DNA from: VRUE01 sp035554595
Lineage (GTDB): Bacteria > Actinomycetota > Thermoleophilia > Solirubrobacterales > 70-9
Direction: 5' to 3'
DNA length: 28,427 bases
NCBI GenBank assembly: GCA_035554595.1
Contig: DATMIH010000207.1
Location: 1-28,427, forward strand
In this document: one piece after another, positions 1 to 7,359 of the stretch
Layout: every line of letters begins with the position of its first letter
Numbering within the stretch: position 1 is the stretch's first letter
The notes under the pieces: model-generated
What the model was told of the DNA's origin: nothing
The model's database searches: none
What the model saw: the letters and a program-made list of their open reading frames with translations, nothing else
Program-made: the position numbers and the translations under genes

Positions 1-29
1 TGTGATCGGGCGACTTGAGGTGAGTAACA

Positions 30-63
30 GCGCCGGGGCGGTTCTGCGTAACCGCCCCGGCGC
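30..63. terminator. Perfect 14-bp hairpin, terminator-like
   Basis: Positions 30-43 and 50-63 are exact reverse complements with a 6-base loop (44-49), and the stem is almost all G and C. No T-run follows on either side, so it may end a gene lying left of the window or work in both directions. The stem core resembles that of the terminator at 2911-2940. Confidence 0.5.
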
Positions 64-108
64 TCCTGCGAGGTTGATTGACGGCGGATCGGACGCGTCG
101 GCGAGCGC

Positions 109-618
109 TTGTGGGCAGGCCAAGACCGGCCGATGCGTCGCCGGCAAGCGGATGTAGTCGCGATCGGTGTCGTTGGTGACCTTCTCGAAGGGCTGGCCAG
201 TGTGTTTTGGCGAGGATCTCATCGAGGCGGCGGCCATCAGCGCCGAGGAGGCGAGTCCTACAGCCTCGTCGACTGCGTCATCGAACGCCCCGGCTATGAC
301 CCGGTCCTCTACGGCAATTACCTGCTGATCCACGGCGAAGACGAGGACCGCTCCTACTTCTACGCCCACATGCCCCGCCCGGCCCTGGTCCACCGCGGCG
401 AGCGCGTCTACGCCGGCGAGGACGTCGGAGCGGTGGGGGAGACCGGCAACGCGATCACGGTCGGCTGCCACCTGCACTTCGAGATCCACGTGCATGGGGT
501 GCCCGTTGACCCCGAGCCGTTACTGAGGCGTTGGGACCTCTACAGCAGACCGGATGTGATTATTATTGTGGCAGGCCAGTCCGAAGCGTCAGCAAGCGGT
601 CGCTCAGGTTCATCCTGA
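109..618 (+). pseudogene. Truncated M23 (LytM-type) peptidase remnant
   Basis: The reading frame contains the C-terminal half of an M23 zinc metallopeptidase-like domain: YGNYLLIHG, YFYAHM, a GEDVGAVGETGN turn and the metal-binding CHLHFEIH, ending with PVDPEPLLRRWD. M23 enzymes cleave peptidoglycan peptide cross-links, or act as inactive regulators, outside the cell. The upstream half that should carry the first zinc ligand (HxxxD) and a signal peptide is missing; the first ~45 residues are Arg/Gly-rich and look non-native. There is also a two-residue insertion in NAITVGCHLHFE compared with the usual pattern, and an unrelated tail after RRWD. The only early start is TTG. I read it as a broken gene whose 5' half was lost by rearrangement. 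A functional short M23-like protein is less likely. Confidence 0.6.
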
Positions 619-693
619 CCCATCGTGCCCCGACTAGAGGCTTGGTCGCCAATGTCTAGGTGGTCTTCGACCACACGATCTGAGGGGGGCCCT

Positions 694-2580
694 GTGGCCG
701 ATATCTCTGGACCAGCATCCGCTGGAATGCACCCAAATTTTCTTGGCGACGATGTGATTGCGCCGTCAGCCGAGTCCGATCGCACCATGACTATGGATGT
801 TGCGGACATCGGTTTCCTGCTGGAGCGCCTAGGCGCGGATTGTGGCGATCAGCAGTATTTGCGTGAGTTGACAATGAATGCCCTCGAGGCCCAAGCGATG
901 AATGTCCACTGGGACGTCGATTGGAAGCTTCACGAGGGATCAGGGGGAAATCTCTACAAGCTTTGCTGTGTGGACGACGGGCGCGGTATGGGCGCTCGTG
1001 AGATGGTCCAGCACATCAACAACCTGTCCTCTTCGGGCCGCGTGCAAGCGATGGACGCGAACTTTGGTGTGGGTGCCAAGATCAGCGCTGCTACCCGCAA
1101 TCCTGCTGGTGTCATCTACCAGTCATGGCAAGATGGGCGGGGCTCAATGATTCAGCTGTGGCGCGATCCAGCCAGCCGCGAGTACGGGCTTAAGCAGTTC
1201 CGGTTGCCGGATGGGTCCTATAGCTACGTCGTACCTCTGACCGATGCCGCCAAGCCCGACATTATCGATGATCATGGCACCAAGGTGACGCTCTTCGGGT
1301 TCGATGACGAGGACGACACCGTTGCTGCCCCAGAGGGCGTGCCAACTCCCTCTCGGTGGTTTGCCCGTTACTTGAATGCGCGATTCCTTAACTTTCCCCA
1401 AGGCGTGACCGTTCGCGCGCGACAGGGATGGACTTACGATCCAGGGGACACAAGTCACAACTTTCTGCAGCGTGTTCGTGGGATGGGTGATTTTCTTGCC
1501 GAACATAAGGAGCATTCGGGTGTCGCCGATCTCACTGATTGCCGGGTCCACTGGTGGATTATCGACGACTCGGAGAAGCGTCGGAAGACCAGCGAGCTGC
1601 CGAACACGGGCCACTTTGGCGCCCTTTATCAGGGTGAGCTCTACGAGCTGACAACAGGCCGGGGAGGCACCGCTCGTCTGCAGCAGTTTGGTGTCCTCTT
1701 TGGCCCGGATCGTGTCGTTCTTTACGTGGAGCCCAAGAACGGTCCAGAGCGCCCCTTGTCCGCAAATACTGCACGGACGCAGCTAATGCTTCGCGGGGCA
1801 TCGCTCCCATATGGCGAGTGGGCTCATGAGTTTCGTAGCGATGAGCATTTTCCGCAGGCGATTCGCGATTACATGGACTCTGTCATTGCTGGAACGAAGG
1901 GCGTCGATAGCAGCGAGTCAATCGTGGAACGGCTGAAAACCTACGTGAAGCTGTTTCGTTTGTCACGATATCGCTCGAAGGCTGGGGGACCGTTGCGTGC
2001 GGGAGAACGGGTCAGCGGCGGGCATCGATCGGGAGAAAGCTCGACATCCAACGAAGCCATCGAGCGTGAGCCCGCTACGCGCAAACCCGGTAGTGAGACA
2101 GGGGACCTTCTGGCCTCCATGCTCGCCGCAGATGGTGATGATGCGATAGCGCTGCCACCGGCGGAGCCGCTGATTCCGGATGTCGTCTGGCTCAGCGAGT
2201 CAGATGGCGCAAGCATCCCCGATCTACTCGACGACCGCGCTGCTCTGTATCTGCCGGAGGACAATCTCATCCAAGCCAATGGTGATTTCCGTGTCTATAC
2301 AGACATGGTCAACTATTGGAGCGACGCATATGGAATGCCGCGTGGTAACGAGATCGTCGTTGCCGTCGTTCGCGAGTGGTTCCAGCAGGCCCTCATCGAA
2401 ACCGTTCTCGGAGCCCAGGCGCTACAGGGCGAGCGGCGATGGTCCCCAAAGGACATGGAGACGATTCTCAGCCCGGAGGCTCTCACCGCCGCAGTTATGC
2501 AGCGCTACCACGTTGCAAACGCGGTAAAGCGAACTCTTGGAGCAAAGATCGGATCGCTTCGCGACAAGGCGCCTGCCTGA
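694..2580 (+). CDS. GHKL-superfamily (HATPase_c) ATP-binding protein
   Basis: A 628-residue cytosolic protein with an N-terminal GHKL (gyrase/Hsp90/histidine kinase/MutL) ATPase fold. The N-box is RELTMNALEAQ (Glu58, Asn62), the G1 box is DDGRGMG (94-100) and a glycine-rich lid is NFGVGAKIS (123-131). No dimerisation/phosphoacceptor His, kinase sensor, gyrase or Hsp90 middle-domain hallmark is visible, so it is not an ordinary sensor kinase. After about residue 420 there is a low-complexity charged linker, then a conserved-looking C-terminal domain (LPEDNLIQANGDFRVY region). I chose GTG 694 because GAGGGGGG lies just upstream; the frame is open from 625. Its base composition is visibly less G+C-rich than the housekeeping genes here, and it sits alone between gene fragments, which suggests horizontal acquisition. 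Stand-alone GHKL ATPases of this kind are often found in defence or mobile islands, but the role here is unknown. Confidence 0.8.
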   Translation: MADISGPASAGMHPNFLGDDVIAPSAESDRTMTMDVADIGFLLERLGADCGDQQYLRELTMNALEAQAMNVHWDVDWKLHEGSGGNLYKLCCVDDGRGMGAREMVQHINNLSSSGRVQAMDANFGVGAKISAATRNPAGVIYQSWQDGRGSMIQLWRDPASREYGLKQFRLPDGSYSYVVPLTDAAKPDIIDDHGTKVTLFGFDDEDDTVAAPEGVPTPSRWFARYLNARFLNFPQGVTVRARQGWTYDPGDTSHNFLQRVRGMGDFLAEHKEHSGVADLTDCRVHWWIIDDSEKRRKTSELPNTGHFGALYQGELYELTTGRGGTARLQQFGVLFGPDRVVLYVEPKNGPERPLSANTARTQLMLRGASLPYGEWAHEFRSDEHFPQAIRDYMDSVIAGTKGVDSSESIVERLKTYVKLFRLSRYRSKAGGPLRAGERVSGGHRSGESSTSNEAIEREPATRKPGSETGDLLASMLAADGDDAIALPPAEPLIPDVVWLSESDGASIPDLLDDRAALYLPEDNLIQANGDFRVYTDMVNYWSDAYGMPRGNEIVVAVVREWFQQALIETVLGAQALQGERRWSPKDMETILSPEALTAAVMQRYHVANAVKRTLGAKIGSLRDKAPA

Positions 2581-2581
2581 C

Positions 2582-2659
2582 TTAGGCCTCGATCAGGGCG
2601 AGGCGGGCACCATCGGGCCGGCTCTCGAGTTCGCGGACGAACTCTTCAAAGACCAGGCC
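2582..2659 (-). pseudogene. Possible C-terminal fragment of a TetR-family regulator
   Basis: On the minus strand, about 25 codons read VFEEFVREL followed by ESRPDGARLALIEA and then TAA (2582-2584). The pattern of a helix with DGARLALIEA resembles the ligand-binding region of TetR-family repressors. There is no helix-turn-helix, start or upstream continuation, because a different fragment begins at ~2660. If real, it is gene debris that abuts the stop codon of the GHKL gene. The resemblance is short and recalled from memory. Confidence 0.3.
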
Positions 2660-2886
2660 CGGAACCCGCCGGCCCCCAACAAACCGATCACCGGCTCGAC
2701 CGGGGTTGCCGAATTCCTCGAAGAAGGCAGCATCCTGGTCCTCAAAGGGGCCAAACTGGTCGACAACAAATGGTCGGCCCCCGGAGCCACCGGCTGCGGC
2801 AGTTTCCTGGTCGAACTGATCCTCGACCCGATCATCAACTTGGCCCGAAGTTCGCGGTCAACCTGAACGACGAAGAAAACCCCTAG
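2660..2886 (+). pseudogene. C-terminal remnant of a secreted hypothetical protein, frameshifted
   Basis: The plus-strand frame reads NPPAPNKPITGSTG, EFLEEGS, LKGAKLVDNKWSAPGATGCG and LDPIIN. This matches the C-terminal part of a large family of secreted hypothetical proteins I associate with Solirubrobacterales (TTxPPPPNKPI..., APGATGCGG..., DPII). The N-terminal two thirds and the signal peptide are absent. After DPII the frame appears to slip: the annotated frame stops at 2866, whereas the neighbouring frame continues LGPKFAVNLNDEENP to TAG at 2884-2886. The terminator at 2911-2940 is correctly placed for the original gene. Function of the family is unknown. Confidence 0.55.
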
Positions 2887-2910
2887 GAGACTGGGAAAAG
2901 CAGAAGTGCA

Positions 2911-2940
2911 AGCGCCGGGGCCAGAGCCCCGGCGCTTTTT
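2911..2940 (+). terminator. Rho-independent terminator
   Basis: An 11-bp perfect G+C-rich stem (2911-2921 with 2926-2936) and a 4-base loop (CAGA) are followed directly by a run of five T (2936-2940). It ends the transcript of the broken secreted-protein gene and insulates the collagen-like gene downstream. Confidence 0.85.
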
Positions 2941-3144
2941 CTATCTGCCTTGAAAGACCTGTCGAAATCTGGTACGAATTAGACGGTATTTGGATACACC
3001 AGAGGTCTTCAGGGAAGAGGGAGAGGGTTTGCCGCAGTTGCGGTCGGAGCGGGGAGGGCGGGCAGACCGTCGCCTCTCCATTAATCACCGTATGTGGGTG
3101 GGACCACATCTCGAAGACCAATAACCAGGGAGGAACACTCGATC

Positions 3145-3969
3145 ATGAAAAGAGGGAGCATGTTCAAGAGACTCAAGCAACGGCTAGAGGCCAGCGGCCC
3201 GGGACTAACGGTAGCCGTAATTGCCATGGTCTTGGCTCTTACTGGCGGGGCGTTTGCTGCGGCGGGCAAGTTGACCGGTCCGCAGAAGAAGGAAGTAGAA
3301 AAGATCGCCAAGAAAGTTGCGAAGCCCGGCAAACCTGGTGCTCCGGGCCCCGCCGGCAAAGATGGCACTAACGGGACTAACGGTGCGAAGGGGGACAAGG
3401 GCGATAACGGAACTAATGGAACGAACGGAACTAACGGGAAATCTGCGGTCGTTACCCCTGAGCCTGAAGGAGAAAACTGCGAAAAAGGCGGTGTAGCCGT
3501 CGAAGTGTCGGGGGAACCCGCGACCAAGAAATTTGTCTGCAACGGTCAAGAAGGTTCTCCGTGGACGGTAGATGGAACTCTCCCTCCCGAAAAAACGGAG
3601 ACCGGAGCGTGGGCATTCACGGGAACCACAGCCGATACAAACGGGATCCGGGTACCGATTTCGTTCCCGATTCATTTGTCCGGGGGGTTGGAAGAAACGG
3701 CTGTTCACTTTCAAGGTGAAAGTGAATTTGGAGTTCACTGTCCGGGAATTGTTGCCGTGCCAGAAGCCGATCCGGGCCAGCTCTGCGTCTATGTGAATAA
3801 CGCCGATGAATTCCCCGTTACCGGGACGACTGTTGTCGGCATATTCAAACTAGATAACCCGGAAGAACCTGGAGCGAGCCGGGCAGGAGCGATTCTCCGC
3901 TTCGTGCCTCCGACTGCCGCCGCTGCTGGCGGCGGATCATTCGCCGTTACCGCACCCCTGCTTCCATAG
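3145..3969 (+). CDS. Collagen-like repeat surface protein, membrane-anchored
   Basis: A protein of 274 residues. The basic N-terminus (MKRGSMFKRLKQRLEAS) precedes one hydrophobic segment (LTVAVIAMVLALTGGAFAAA, residues ~22-41) that serves as membrane anchor or signal. A helical Lys-rich stretch (QKKEVEKIAKKVAK) leads into Gly-X-Y triplets at about residues 60-95: GKPGAPGPAGKDG, then GTNGTNGAKGDKGDNG and repeated GTN. After NCEKGGVAVEV and FVCNGQEGS, a ~150-residue extracellular domain with four Cys follows. The layout resembles the collagen-repeat proteins common in Solirubrobacterales; the role is probably surface structure or adhesion, by inference. Two ATG starts are possible: 3145 (AGGGAGGA about 11 bases upstream) and 3160 (GAGGGAG close upstream). 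The gene is less G+C-rich than its core neighbours, partly because Thr/Asn codons use ACT/AAC in the repeats. Confidence 0.85.
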   Translation: MKRGSMFKRLKQRLEASGPGLTVAVIAMVLALTGGAFAAAGKLTGPQKKEVEKIAKKVAKPGKPGAPGPAGKDGTNGTNGAKGDKGDNGTNGTNGTNGKSAVVTPEPEGENCEKGGVAVEVSGEPATKKFVCNGQEGSPWTVDGTLPPEKTETGAWAFTGTTADTNGIRVPISFPIHLSGGLEETAVHFQGESEFGVHCPGIVAVPEADPGQLCVYVNNADEFPVTGTTVVGIFKLDNPEEPGASRAGAILRFVPPTAAAAGGGSFAVTAPLLP

Positions 3970-3991
3970 AGGGCTGCCATATCCAACGGGT

Positions 3992-4024
3992 ACGCCCGGA
4001 CTCGGCATAGCCGAGTCCGGGCGT
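3992..4024. terminator. Perfect 15-bp hairpin after the collagen-like gene
   Basis: Positions 3992-4006 and 4010-4024 are exact reverse complements with a 3-base loop. The hairpin starts 23 bases after the stop codon of the collagen-like gene. A T-rich stretch (CACTTTCTTT) follows only after about 12 bases, so it is a terminator of imperfect type or an mRNA 3'-end stabiliser. Confidence 0.6.
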
Positions 4025-4517
4025 AGTTCGCCCGGTCACTTTCTTTCGGTGTTCTAATTTGCTCGTCGGCTTGGCACCCACGCCGGTCGCCAAATCGAGA
4101 CGCCCTTCCGATCATGGCGGGAGGCCACGCGCAGTTAACAGACGCCGGTCGCTAGTCTCGCGGCGCTGCACGAGCCGCAGAACACGAAGCCACCACCTCC
4201 GGCTCAGCCAGCGTCACCTCGCGGGTGAACATCTGGGTCGACGGTGCAGCGGGTTAGGAGCCTAAGTCGGCCCGCTTTCATGCTTGGCCGTTCGATGGCA
4301 GCAGACGTAACTGTTTTGGAGCATTTGCGAGCTCTAGTTCGCCTCAACCCAGGCTGGCTCAGGGCAACCGTCCGACGTGGCCTTTAACGATCGGACAAAC
4401 CCACAAGCTCCTGAGCTAGCGGCTGACATCAGATTCCAGTTGTAGTCGTAGTGGGCTCCTGCAATATGCCCCGCGCCGTTTCATATGTCCTGCGAACCTA
4501 CGGTACCAGCACCCGTT

Positions 4518-4554
4518 CGCAGACCGCAATCATTTTAGAAAAATTTTCAGCGAC
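4518..4554 (+). repeat. Inverted repeat A, left arm
   Basis: Positions 4531-4554 match the reverse complement of 4790-4813 at 22 of 24 bases by my reading (A/T-rich core ending CAGCGAC). Outside this, an 11-base block (CGCAGACCGCA, 4518-4528) also recurs inverted at 4826-4836, with 10 extra bases in the right arm. The two arms bound roughly 235 bases with no gene, an arrangement like a miniature inverted-repeat element. Confidence 0.7.
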
Positions 4555-4590
4555 CAAGCTACTGTTTGTGGTTCCCGTGAAGTGCCGGCG

Positions 4591-4670
4591 CTGAAAGAGA
4601 GTTTGCCCGAGCTTTGCCCCAGGTCCTTCGCAAGGCCGGGTTCACATTGAGAGAGCATCTAGGCGGGGTG
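4591..4670 (+). repeat. Inverted repeat B, left arm
   Basis: The first 25 bases (4591-4615) are an exact reverse complement of 5240-5264. After an indel, 4651-4670 (GAGAGCATCTAGGCGGGGTG) matches the reverse complement of 5210-5229 with one substitution and one missing base. The order of the two blocks is conserved, so this is a diverged inverted duplication and not chance. The two copies flank the DUF4160 gene. Confidence 0.75.
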
Positions 4671-4789
4671 GGTCGATCTGCCTTCATCGCGGTTGGACAA
4701 CGGACCAGGGTCGATCGTGCCTCACGATCCCTTCGAAGAGTGGATTACAGCAAGCGTGCCACTTACAAGACGGAGCGTAGGGAGCGTTA

Positions 4790-4836
4790 GTCGCTGAAAT
4801 TTTTTCGAAAATGATGCTGACGCGGTGCGGTCTGCG
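4790..4836 (-). repeat. Inverted repeat A, right arm
   Basis: This is the inverted partner of 4518-4554: 4790-4813 pairs with 4531-4554 (22/24) and 4826-4836 pairs with 4518-4528. It lies immediately upstream of the DUF4160 gene, so it may also contain that gene's promoter or operator. Confidence 0.7.
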
Positions 4837-4859
4837 CGGTTGCCGGTCCTTCGGCCCGC

Positions 4860-5189
4860 ATGGACATACAAAACGGCTCGGGGCGATACTCAGAAACCGA
4901 AAAGCACCCCACCGTAATATGCAGGTTTCTCAACATCGTTATCAAGATCTACTACAACGAGGGAATCCATGCCGGCAGGCCTCACTTTCACGTCATCTTC
5001 AAGGGCCGCCCTGCAGTCTCGATTGATATCGAAACCCTCGATGAACTCTCCGAAACCAAACTCCCACCCGGCCGCCGTGGGAAATTGATCCGCAAGTGGG
5101 CGGGCAAGAACCGCGAGGGCTTGATGGAGGACTGGCACCTGGCCCGCGATGGAAAGGAAATGAAGCAGCTCAAGGCCCCGCGGCACTGA
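4860..5189 (+). CDS. DUF4160 family small protein
   Basis: A 109-residue protein. From residue 17 it reads PTVICRFLNIVIKIYY, then HAGRPHFHVIFKGRPAVSID and a C-terminal helical region with KWAGKNREGLMEDW. This is the typical DUF4160 pattern: an N-terminal strand, a conserved HFHV segment, and a final helix with EDW. DUF4160 genes are commonly paired with DUF2442 genes and resemble toxin-antitoxin or mobile-island modules; the biochemical role is not known. No DUF2442 partner is present on either side. The family usually starts near 'MPT', whereas here a 16-residue extension precedes HPT, and no clear ribosome-binding site lies before ATG 4860, so the start is uncertain. The gene is enclosed by inverted repeat B. 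Confidence 0.75.
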   Translation: MDIQNGSGRYSETEKHPTVICRFLNIVIKIYYNEGIHAGRPHFHVIFKGRPAVSIDIETLDELSETKLPPGRRGKLIRKWAGKNREGLMEDWHLARDGKEMKQLKAPRH

Positions 5190-5192
5190 GGG

Positions 5193-5207
5193 CCCCCCGG
5201 TGGGGGG
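5193..5207 (+). terminator. Short C6/G6 hairpin after the DUF4160 gene
   Basis: Six C (5193-5198), a 3-base loop and six G (5202-5207) follow four bases after the stop codon. There is no T-run, so terminator function is tentative. Confidence 0.35.
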
Positions 5208-5209
5208 AG

Positions 5210-5264
5210 TCACCCGCCTTGATGCTCTCTCCCCAAAGAAAAGCTCGGGCAAACTCTCTTTCAG
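5210..5264 (-). repeat. Inverted repeat B, right arm
   Basis: Inverted partner of 4591-4670: 5240-5264 is an exact 25-base match and 5210-5229 is a near match, with 10 bases between the blocks here against 35 in the left arm. It lies between the DUF4160 gene and the first permease gene, where the permease promoter would be expected. Confidence 0.75.
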
Positions 5265-5342
5265 GACTGATCGTGCGGTGTCGTGGTGGACAGCCGTATA
5301 TTCGGGCGTGATGTCCCACCCATTGAGACCTTTCAAAGCCTG

Positions 5343-7241
5343 ATGGCGCAGCGAATCCCCCGCGATGAATCGCTGAGCCGCGTCCACGGCGTCGGCGCGC
5401 TATTCGCCGCCGCCTACGGCAATGTCGGCTCCTCGATCTACTACGCCCTGGGCGTCACCGCTGCTTTCGCGCTTGGCCTGACCCCGGTCGCCTTCGTCAT
5501 CTCCGGGCTGATCTTCGCGGCCACGGCCGCGACCTACGCCGAGGCGACGGTGATGTTCCCGGAGGCCGGTGGCTCCTCGAGCTTCGCCCGGCATGCCTTC
5601 AACGAGCTCGTCAGCTTCATTGCTGCCTGGGGGCAGATGCTCAACTACACGATCACGGTCGCGATCTCGGCCTTCTTCGTGCCGCACTACCTGGCGGTCT
5701 TCTGGCCCTGGCTCGGCGATAGCCCGGGGGACATCATTGGCGGCGCGGTCCTGATTGTTGCCCTCGCCCTGATCAACATCCGCGGCACCGAGGAGTCGGC
5801 GAAGCTCAACCTGATCCTTGCCATCGCCGACCTCGCGACCCAGGTCGTGCTGGTCGGGATCGGGCTCGTGCTCGTCTTCAGCCCGCAGGTCCTGGTCGAC
5901 AACGTCCACCTCGGCGTCGCCCCGACCTGGAGCGATTTCGCGCTCGGTATCGCGGTCGGCATGATCGCCTACACCGGCATCGAGACGATCTCCAACATGG
6001 CTGAGGAGGCCAAGGACGCGGCCAAAACGATTCCGAAAAGCGTCGGCCTCGTCGTCATCGCTGTGCTCGGCCTCTACCTGCTGATCCCGGTCGTCGCGCT
6101 CTCGGCGATGCCGGTGGTCAAGGACGCCGCCGGTCATTACACGACCGCGCTCGGCTCGAAGTTCGCCGACGACCCGATCCTCGGCATCGTCGAGAACCTC
6201 GGTCTCTCCTCGGGCCCGACCGAAATCCTCCGCTACTACGTCGGCGTGTTGGCCGCGGTGATCCTGCTGATCGCCACCAACGCCGGTCTGATTGGGGTCT
6301 CCCGGCTCACCTACTCGATGGGCCAGCATCGCCAGCTTCCCGAGGGCCTGCGCCAGGTCCATCCCAAGTACCGCACCCCTTACATTGCGATTCTAATCTT
6401 CGCCGCGATCGCGATCGTCACCCTGATCCCGGGTAAGACCGACTTCCTGGCGACGATGTACTCGTTCGGCGCGATGCTCTCCTTCACCATCGCCCACGTC
6501 GCGGTGATCCAGCTGCGCCGCCGCCAATCGGGCGTCGAGCGGCCCTGGAAGCCGCCACTCAACTTCCGCGCCTTCGGCGCCGACGTTCCGCTGACCGCCG
6601 TGCTCGGCGGCCTCGGCACCTTCGCCGCCTGGATCGTCGTAATGGCGCTCAACCCGCGCACGCTCGTCGTCGGCACCGGCTGGATGGTGCTCGGCATCCT
6701 CGTCTACGTCCTCTACCGGCGCAATCAGGGTCTGCCGTTGACCGAGACGGTCAAGGTGCTGACCCCCGAGCCACTCGGGGTGGAGGAGATCGAGTACCGC
6801 AGCGTGCTGGTCGCCTTCGAGGACGACCAGCCCTTCTCCGAGGAGGTGGTCGCAACCGCGATCAAGCTCGCCTCCAAGCGCCGCCGCGGCATCCACGTGC
6901 ACTCGATGCTGACCGTGCCGACCCACCTGCCGCTGAACGCCGAGCTGTCCGAGCAGGAAGGTGAGGCGCAGAGCAAGATCGAGCAGGCAAAGCTGATCGG
7001 CGGCCAGCGCGTAACCGGCCACGTCGAGCGGGTCCGACCCGGCCAGGCCGGCTACGACATCGCCGACGAGGCCAAGCTGATCAACGCCGCCGCCGTGGTC
7101 GTCGGCCTGCGCTACCGCAACGGTCGCCCCCTCTACGACAAGACCCTGCAGACCGTCCTCGGCGAGCGCCCCTGCCGCGTGATTGTCGTCTCCGAACAGG
7201 GTTCTCAACGGGCTGCGGAACCCGCTCCCGTACATATCTGA
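5343..7241 (+). CDS. APC-superfamily permease with C-terminal UspA-like domain
   Basis: A 632-residue inner-membrane transporter. The first ~470 residues contain about 12 hydrophobic helices with APC hallmarks: a broken first helix (AAAYGNVGSSIYYALG), the MFPEAGGSSSFARHAFNE loop and IAYTGIETISNMAEEAKD in the sixth helix. The last ~140 residues form a cytosolic universal-stress-protein-like domain (EYRSVLVAFEDD to RPCRVIVVSEQG). APC members move amino acids, amines or, in the KimA/KUP branch, potassium; the substrate cannot be read from sequence. I prefer ATG 5343 because codons between GTG 5283 and 5343 lack the strong third-position G/C of the gene. A paralogue lies at 8938-10965. The two RCK proteins further downstream could be functional partners. 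Confidence 0.85.
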   Translation: MAQRIPRDESLSRVHGVGALFAAAYGNVGSSIYYALGVTAAFALGLTPVAFVISGLIFAATAATYAEATVMFPEAGGSSSFARHAFNELVSFIAAWGQMLNYTITVAISAFFVPHYLAVFWPWLGDSPGDIIGGAVLIVALALINIRGTEESAKLNLILAIADLATQVVLVGIGLVLVFSPQVLVDNVHLGVAPTWSDFALGIAVGMIAYTGIETISNMAEEAKDAAKTIPKSVGLVVIAVLGLYLLIPVVALSAMPVVKDAAGHYTTALGSKFADDPILGIVENLGLSSGPTEILRYYVGVLAAVILLIATNAGLIGVSRLTYSMGQHRQLPEGLRQVHPKYRTPYIAILIFAAIAIVTLIPGKTDFLATMYSFGAMLSFTIAHVAVIQLRRRQSGVERPWKPPLNFRAFGADVPLTAVLGGLGTFAAWIVVMALNPRTLVVGTGWMVLGILVYVLYRRNQGLPLTETVKVLTPEPLGVEEIEYRSVLVAFEDDQPFSEEVVATAIKLASKRRRGIHVHSMLTVPTHLPLNAELSEQEGEAQSKIEQAKLIGGQRVTGHVERVRPGQAGYDIADEAKLINAAAVVVGLRYRNGRPLYDKTLQTVLGERPCRVIVVSEQGSQRAAEPAPVHI

Positions 7242-7359
7242 CCTTCATCGAACACCGGCCGCCTCTACTTGATTGGTGGAGGTCGCCATGGGACAGTCCA
7301 CCTGGCGGAAGATTCCGTCTACATGTAGGCAACCCGCAACTCGATATGGAGGAACTCAA

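Larger units (their letters stand above)
4025..4859. other. Long intergenic stretch without a convincing gene
   Basis: No reading frame here has coding character. The 68-codon frame at 4059-4265 is Arg-rich with no recognisable motif or start signal. The stretch is less G+C-rich than the flanking genes and has locally A/T-rich patches at 4531-4550 and 4797-4812. Its notable content is the left arm of one inverted repeat and both arms of another (listed separately). It probably consists of decayed mobile or horizontally acquired DNA. Confidence 0.5.

Noticed and set aside
4059..4265. 68-codon Arg-rich plus-strand frame
   Set aside because: No start signal, no motif and biased composition; treated as non-coding.
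5190..5342. Search for a DUF2442 partner after the DUF4160 gene
   Set aside because: No frame in the gap has the length or motifs; the space holds a hairpin and a repeat arm.
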